A stretch of DNA of 7,881 nt from CAVPRW01 sp046727435 [NCBI: bacterium] (GTDB taxonomy: Bacteria > Tectomicrobia > Entotheonellia > J063): NCBI GenBank assembly GCA_046727435.1, contig JBKPCR010000200.1, positions 1 through 7,881 of the forward strand, in the 5' to 3' direction. The position numbers and the translations under genes are program-made. Every line of letters starts with the position of its first letter. The first letter of the stretch is position 1. The notes under the pieces are model-generated. The model worked only from the letters and a program-made list of their open reading frames with translations, did not search any database and was not told the DNA's origin. This document shows positions 5,591 to 7,881 of this stretch, piece after piece.

Positions 5591-7881
5591 CTATCGCCGC
5601 TCCATCTCCTGTAGCAGGGCCTGCGCCGCAGGATCGTCTGGGGCGGCATGCGCTAGCTGTCTCGCATACGCCAAGGCGGCCTCTCGGTTTCCCCGGTCGC
5701 GCTCCATTGTGGCCAGCGCCTGCAGGATCGCTGGGTCGGCGGAGAACCGCTGGTGGGCGGCTTCGAGGACGTGGAACGCGTCCTGGGGCTTGCCGGTGCT
5801 GTGGAGCGCCATGCCATACACGTAGGCATACTGGGCGCTGTTAGGCGCGAGCCGCGCCGCTTCCCTGAGCTCCACCACAGCCTCATCGCGTCGCCGCTGC
5901 CGGACGAGCGACAGTCCAAGTGCGTAATAGGCCACCGCCGCGCCGGGATCGCGCCGCAGGGCGTCGCGCAGCACCGCCTCGGCGTCCTGCTCATGGCCGT
6001 GGGAGCGGTAGAGGTCGGCGAGATTGACCGCTGCCGGCAGGAACGCGGGGTCCAGCTCCAGTGCCTTGAGATATTCAGCCTTGGCCTGCTCGTATGCACC
6101 GCGCTGGGCATGGAGCGTGCCCAGGTTGCCATGGGCCTCGGGGCGGTCGGCGTTGAACTGCTGCGCGGCCACGTATTCCTCCACACCCTTCAGCAATGCC
6201 GCGCGTTGGGCGGCTGGAATGCGGTCCCGGGGCAGAGCGGCCAACGCCCGAGCCGCCTCGATCCGCACCGACTTGACCGGATCGTCGAGCAAGCGTGGTA
6301 GGAACCGGATGCGGGCGTCCGGCTCGGTCGCAGCGAGGACCTCCACGGCAGCGCGCCGCACCAGGGGACTGTCGTCGTGCAGCGCCCCAGCCACAGCGTT
6401 CACCGTGGCCGGGCCGGGGTAGGCACCGAGCCGGGCCATGGCGCTGGCCCGCGCGATGGCGGGTTGGGAGGGGTCGCGGGCGACCTTGAGGAGCTGATCG
6501 CGGGCGCCGGCTGCCATAGCAGAGCCGGCGTGCAGGGCCTCGGCGAAGCGCTGATAACCGAGTAGGGACTGCGGGTACCACTGCCGCACCTGGCCCGCCG
6601 CCCATTCGGGGGGGTGCTGCTCATGGCACTGGTTACAGGCGTTGGGGGTGCCCAGCGAGACCGAGCGGTCGGGCCGTGGGATGCGCAGGCTGTGGTCGTG
6701 GCGCGGGTCCACCACCATAGACGTAGTCGTCGGCATGTGGCACGCCGCGCACTCGGCGCCCTTGGACCCGGCCTCATGGTGGTGGTGCTGCGGCGTGTCG
6801 TATTTTACCGGGAGGTGGCACTGGGCGCACACCGCGTTGCCCGGGACCTTAAGCTGCTGGGTGTGGGGGTCATGGCAGTCGCTGCAGGTCACGCCCTGCG
6901 CGAACATTTTGCTCTGCAGGAACGAGCCGTAGTTGTACACCTCGTCCCGCATCTGGCCGTCGGGCCAGTAGAGGGGGTCCTCGATCAGCGAGACACGGTG
7001 GGTGTCGGAGAGCGACCGCCCGAACGCCAGCCGGTCGGTGAGCTGGCCGCGCCGGGCGTGGCAGCGCCCGCACATCTCCACCTCGCGGGCTGTCTCCCGC
7101 GGGCGACTGCGCGCGGCGTTGCCGGTGTCGGCCTGCGGAGTCCAGGTGACGCCGCGCCGCTCATCGAGGGCGACCTGCAGGCCCTTGCCGGGGCCGTCGA
7201 CGTGTTTCCAGTCGCCTTCCCGCTTCGCCCAGGCGACATGAACCGAACCCGGCCCGTGACAGGCCTCGCACGCGACGTTGATCTCCGACCACTGGGTGGC
7301 GAAGCGATTCGTTTCCGCATCGAAGTTCTTGCGCACATCGGTCGAGTGACACTCCGCGCACATGAAGTTCCAGTTCTGGTCGATGCCGGTCCAGTGCAGA
7401 CGGTCGCCGGCCGTGATGGCCTGGCCGGGGTAGAGGTCGAACCAGCGCTGGCCGCCGGCCTCCTTGGGGCGCGCGTCCCAGGCGATCGTGAGCGCCTGGA
7501 GTCGCCCGTCCGGGAATTCAATCAGGTATTGCTGCAGGGGCGTAACCCCGAAGGTGTACGTGATTTCGTAATCGTGGAGCGTGCCGTCCGGCCCGTCGGT
7601 GTTAATGAAGAACTTTCCCGCGCGCGTGAAAAATGTCGATGTGAGGCCAGCCTCGGTGAACTGCGCGTGATCGAAGTTGCCGAGGACTGTCTGCGCATTG
7701 GCATGCTGCATCGCGAGCGCGTGGTGCGAGCCCTGCCACGCCTCATACTCCTTGACATGGCATGCGGCGCACACCTGCGCGCCCACATGCGTGGCGGCAG
7801 GCGCGACAACCGGCCGTGACGGCGGAGCCGTGGCGACAGGGGGGGATTGCCTGCCCACGAGTGCGTAGATCAGACCGGCGC
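5591..7881 (-). CDS. Octaheme c-type cytochrome with HEAT and TPR repeats (5' end outside window)
   Basis: The gene is open at the right edge. The first in-window start, GTG 7858, is preceded in frame by AGLIYAL, the end of a signal peptide or membrane anchor, so the true start lies beyond. From that GTG there are 755 residues. Eight CXXCH heme sites lie at 30, 167, 197, 263, 325, 344, 370 and 408 (CAACH, CAECH, CEACH, CGRCH, CSDCH, CAQCH, CAACH, CNQCH), with extra His pairs (45-46) and a run of four His (358-361) available as distal ligands. About 445-545 are alpha-helical HEAT-like repeats (LDDPVKSVRIEAARALAAL), and about 556-750 hold five or six TPRs (AHGNLGTLHAQRGAYEQAKA; ALELDP). The protein should be matured in the periplasm by cytochrome c biogenesis and shuttle electrons, with the helical repeats binding a partner. 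Donor and acceptor are unknown. Related fusions are known from environmental genomes but are not characterised to my knowledge. Confidence 0.92.
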   Translation of the reverse strand, partial: AGLIYALVGRQSPPVATAPPSRPVVAPAATHVGAQVCAACHVKEYEAWQGSHHALAMQHANAQTVLGNFDHAQFTEAGLTSTFFTRAGKFFINTDGPDGTLHDYEITYTFGVTPLQQYLIEFPDGRLQALTIAWDARPKEAGGQRWFDLYPGQAITAGDRLHWTGIDQNWNFMCAECHSTDVRKNFDAETNRFATQWSEINVACEACHGPGSVHVAWAKREGDWKHVDGPGKGLQVALDERRGVTWTPQADTGNAARSRPRETAREVEMCGRCHARRGQLTDRLAFGRSLSDTHRVSLIEDPLYWPDGQMRDEVYNYGSFLQSKMFAQGVTCSDCHDPHTQQLKVPGNAVCAQCHLPVKYDTPQHHHHEAGSKGAECAACHMPTTTSMVVDPRHDHSLRIPRPDRSVSLGTPNACNQCHEQHPPEWAAGQVRQWYPQSLLGYQRFAEALHAGSAMAAGARDQLLKVARDPSQPAIARASAMARLGAYPGPATVNAVAGALHDDSPLVRRAAVEVLAATEPDARIRFLPRLLDDPVKSVRIEAARALAALPRDRIPAAQRAALLKGVEEYVAAQQFNADRPEAHGNLGTLHAQRGAYEQAKAEYLKALELDPAFLPAAVNLADLYRSHGHEQDAEAVLRDALRRDPGAAVAYYALGLSLVRQRRRDEAVVELREAARLAPNSAQYAYVYGMALHSTGKPQDAFHVLEAAHQRFSADPAILQALATMERDRGNREAALAYARQLAHAAPDDPAAQALLQEMERR

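Noticed and set aside
6614-7819. 401-aa plus-strand open frame opposite the cytochrome gene
   Set aside because: It is antisense to a GC-rich gene with eight heme motifs; its product is low-complexity Ala/Val/Arg/Gly with no recognisable domain.

Overview
The window comes from a GC-rich bacterial chromosome, probably an uncultured environmental lineage. The mix is an ArgE/DapE-like M20 subfamily, a DUF402 protein, a periplasmic multiheme cytochrome with HEAT and TPR repeats, and a short 'MGGYGSGRW' protein. That mix would suit Methylomirabilota (NC10/Rokubacteria) or a similar soil or subsurface group. This placement is an inference from protein flavour, not from a marker gene.

Left part (1-3530), compact and intact: a minus-strand M20 peptidase homologue with several altered metal-site residues. 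It diverges from a plus-strand DUF402 phosphohydrolase-like gene. That gene converges on a minus-strand pair made of a pyridoxamine-5'-phosphate-oxidase-like flavoprotein followed 5 nt later by an Ldh2/MDH2-family NAD(P)H reductase, which most resembles delta1-piperideine/pyrroline-2-carboxylate reductase. M20 hydrolase and cyclic imino-acid reductase both fit amino-acid salvage, but they are not in one transcription unit.

Middle part (3530-5530), a gene graveyard: one small intact YHS-domain gene is followed by about 1.5 kb of broken genes. These are a plus-strand gene readable only by moving through three frames (4060-4411), a truncated 'MGGYGSGRW' gene start (4602), a second decayed copy of that start with Trp changed to TGA (5355), and a minus-strand P1B-type heavy-metal ATPase remnant whose TM6 CPC-motif segment (now YSC) abuts the last two membrane segments, the whole catalytic cytoplasmic part being lost (5020-5248). 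The last is an N-terminal membrane-protein stub (5529) that ends where the second 'MGGYGS' copy begins. The metal-linked YHS gene close to the ATPase remnant suggests, as inference, a former metal-handling locus.

Right part (5591-7881): a long minus-strand gene open at the right window edge. It encodes an exported octaheme c-type cytochrome (eight CXXCH) fused to HEAT-like and then TPR repeats. The membrane stub lies 61 nt downstream on the same strand and was probably its operon partner. No tRNA, rRNA, CRISPR array, complete insertion sequence or convincing intrinsic terminator was seen.
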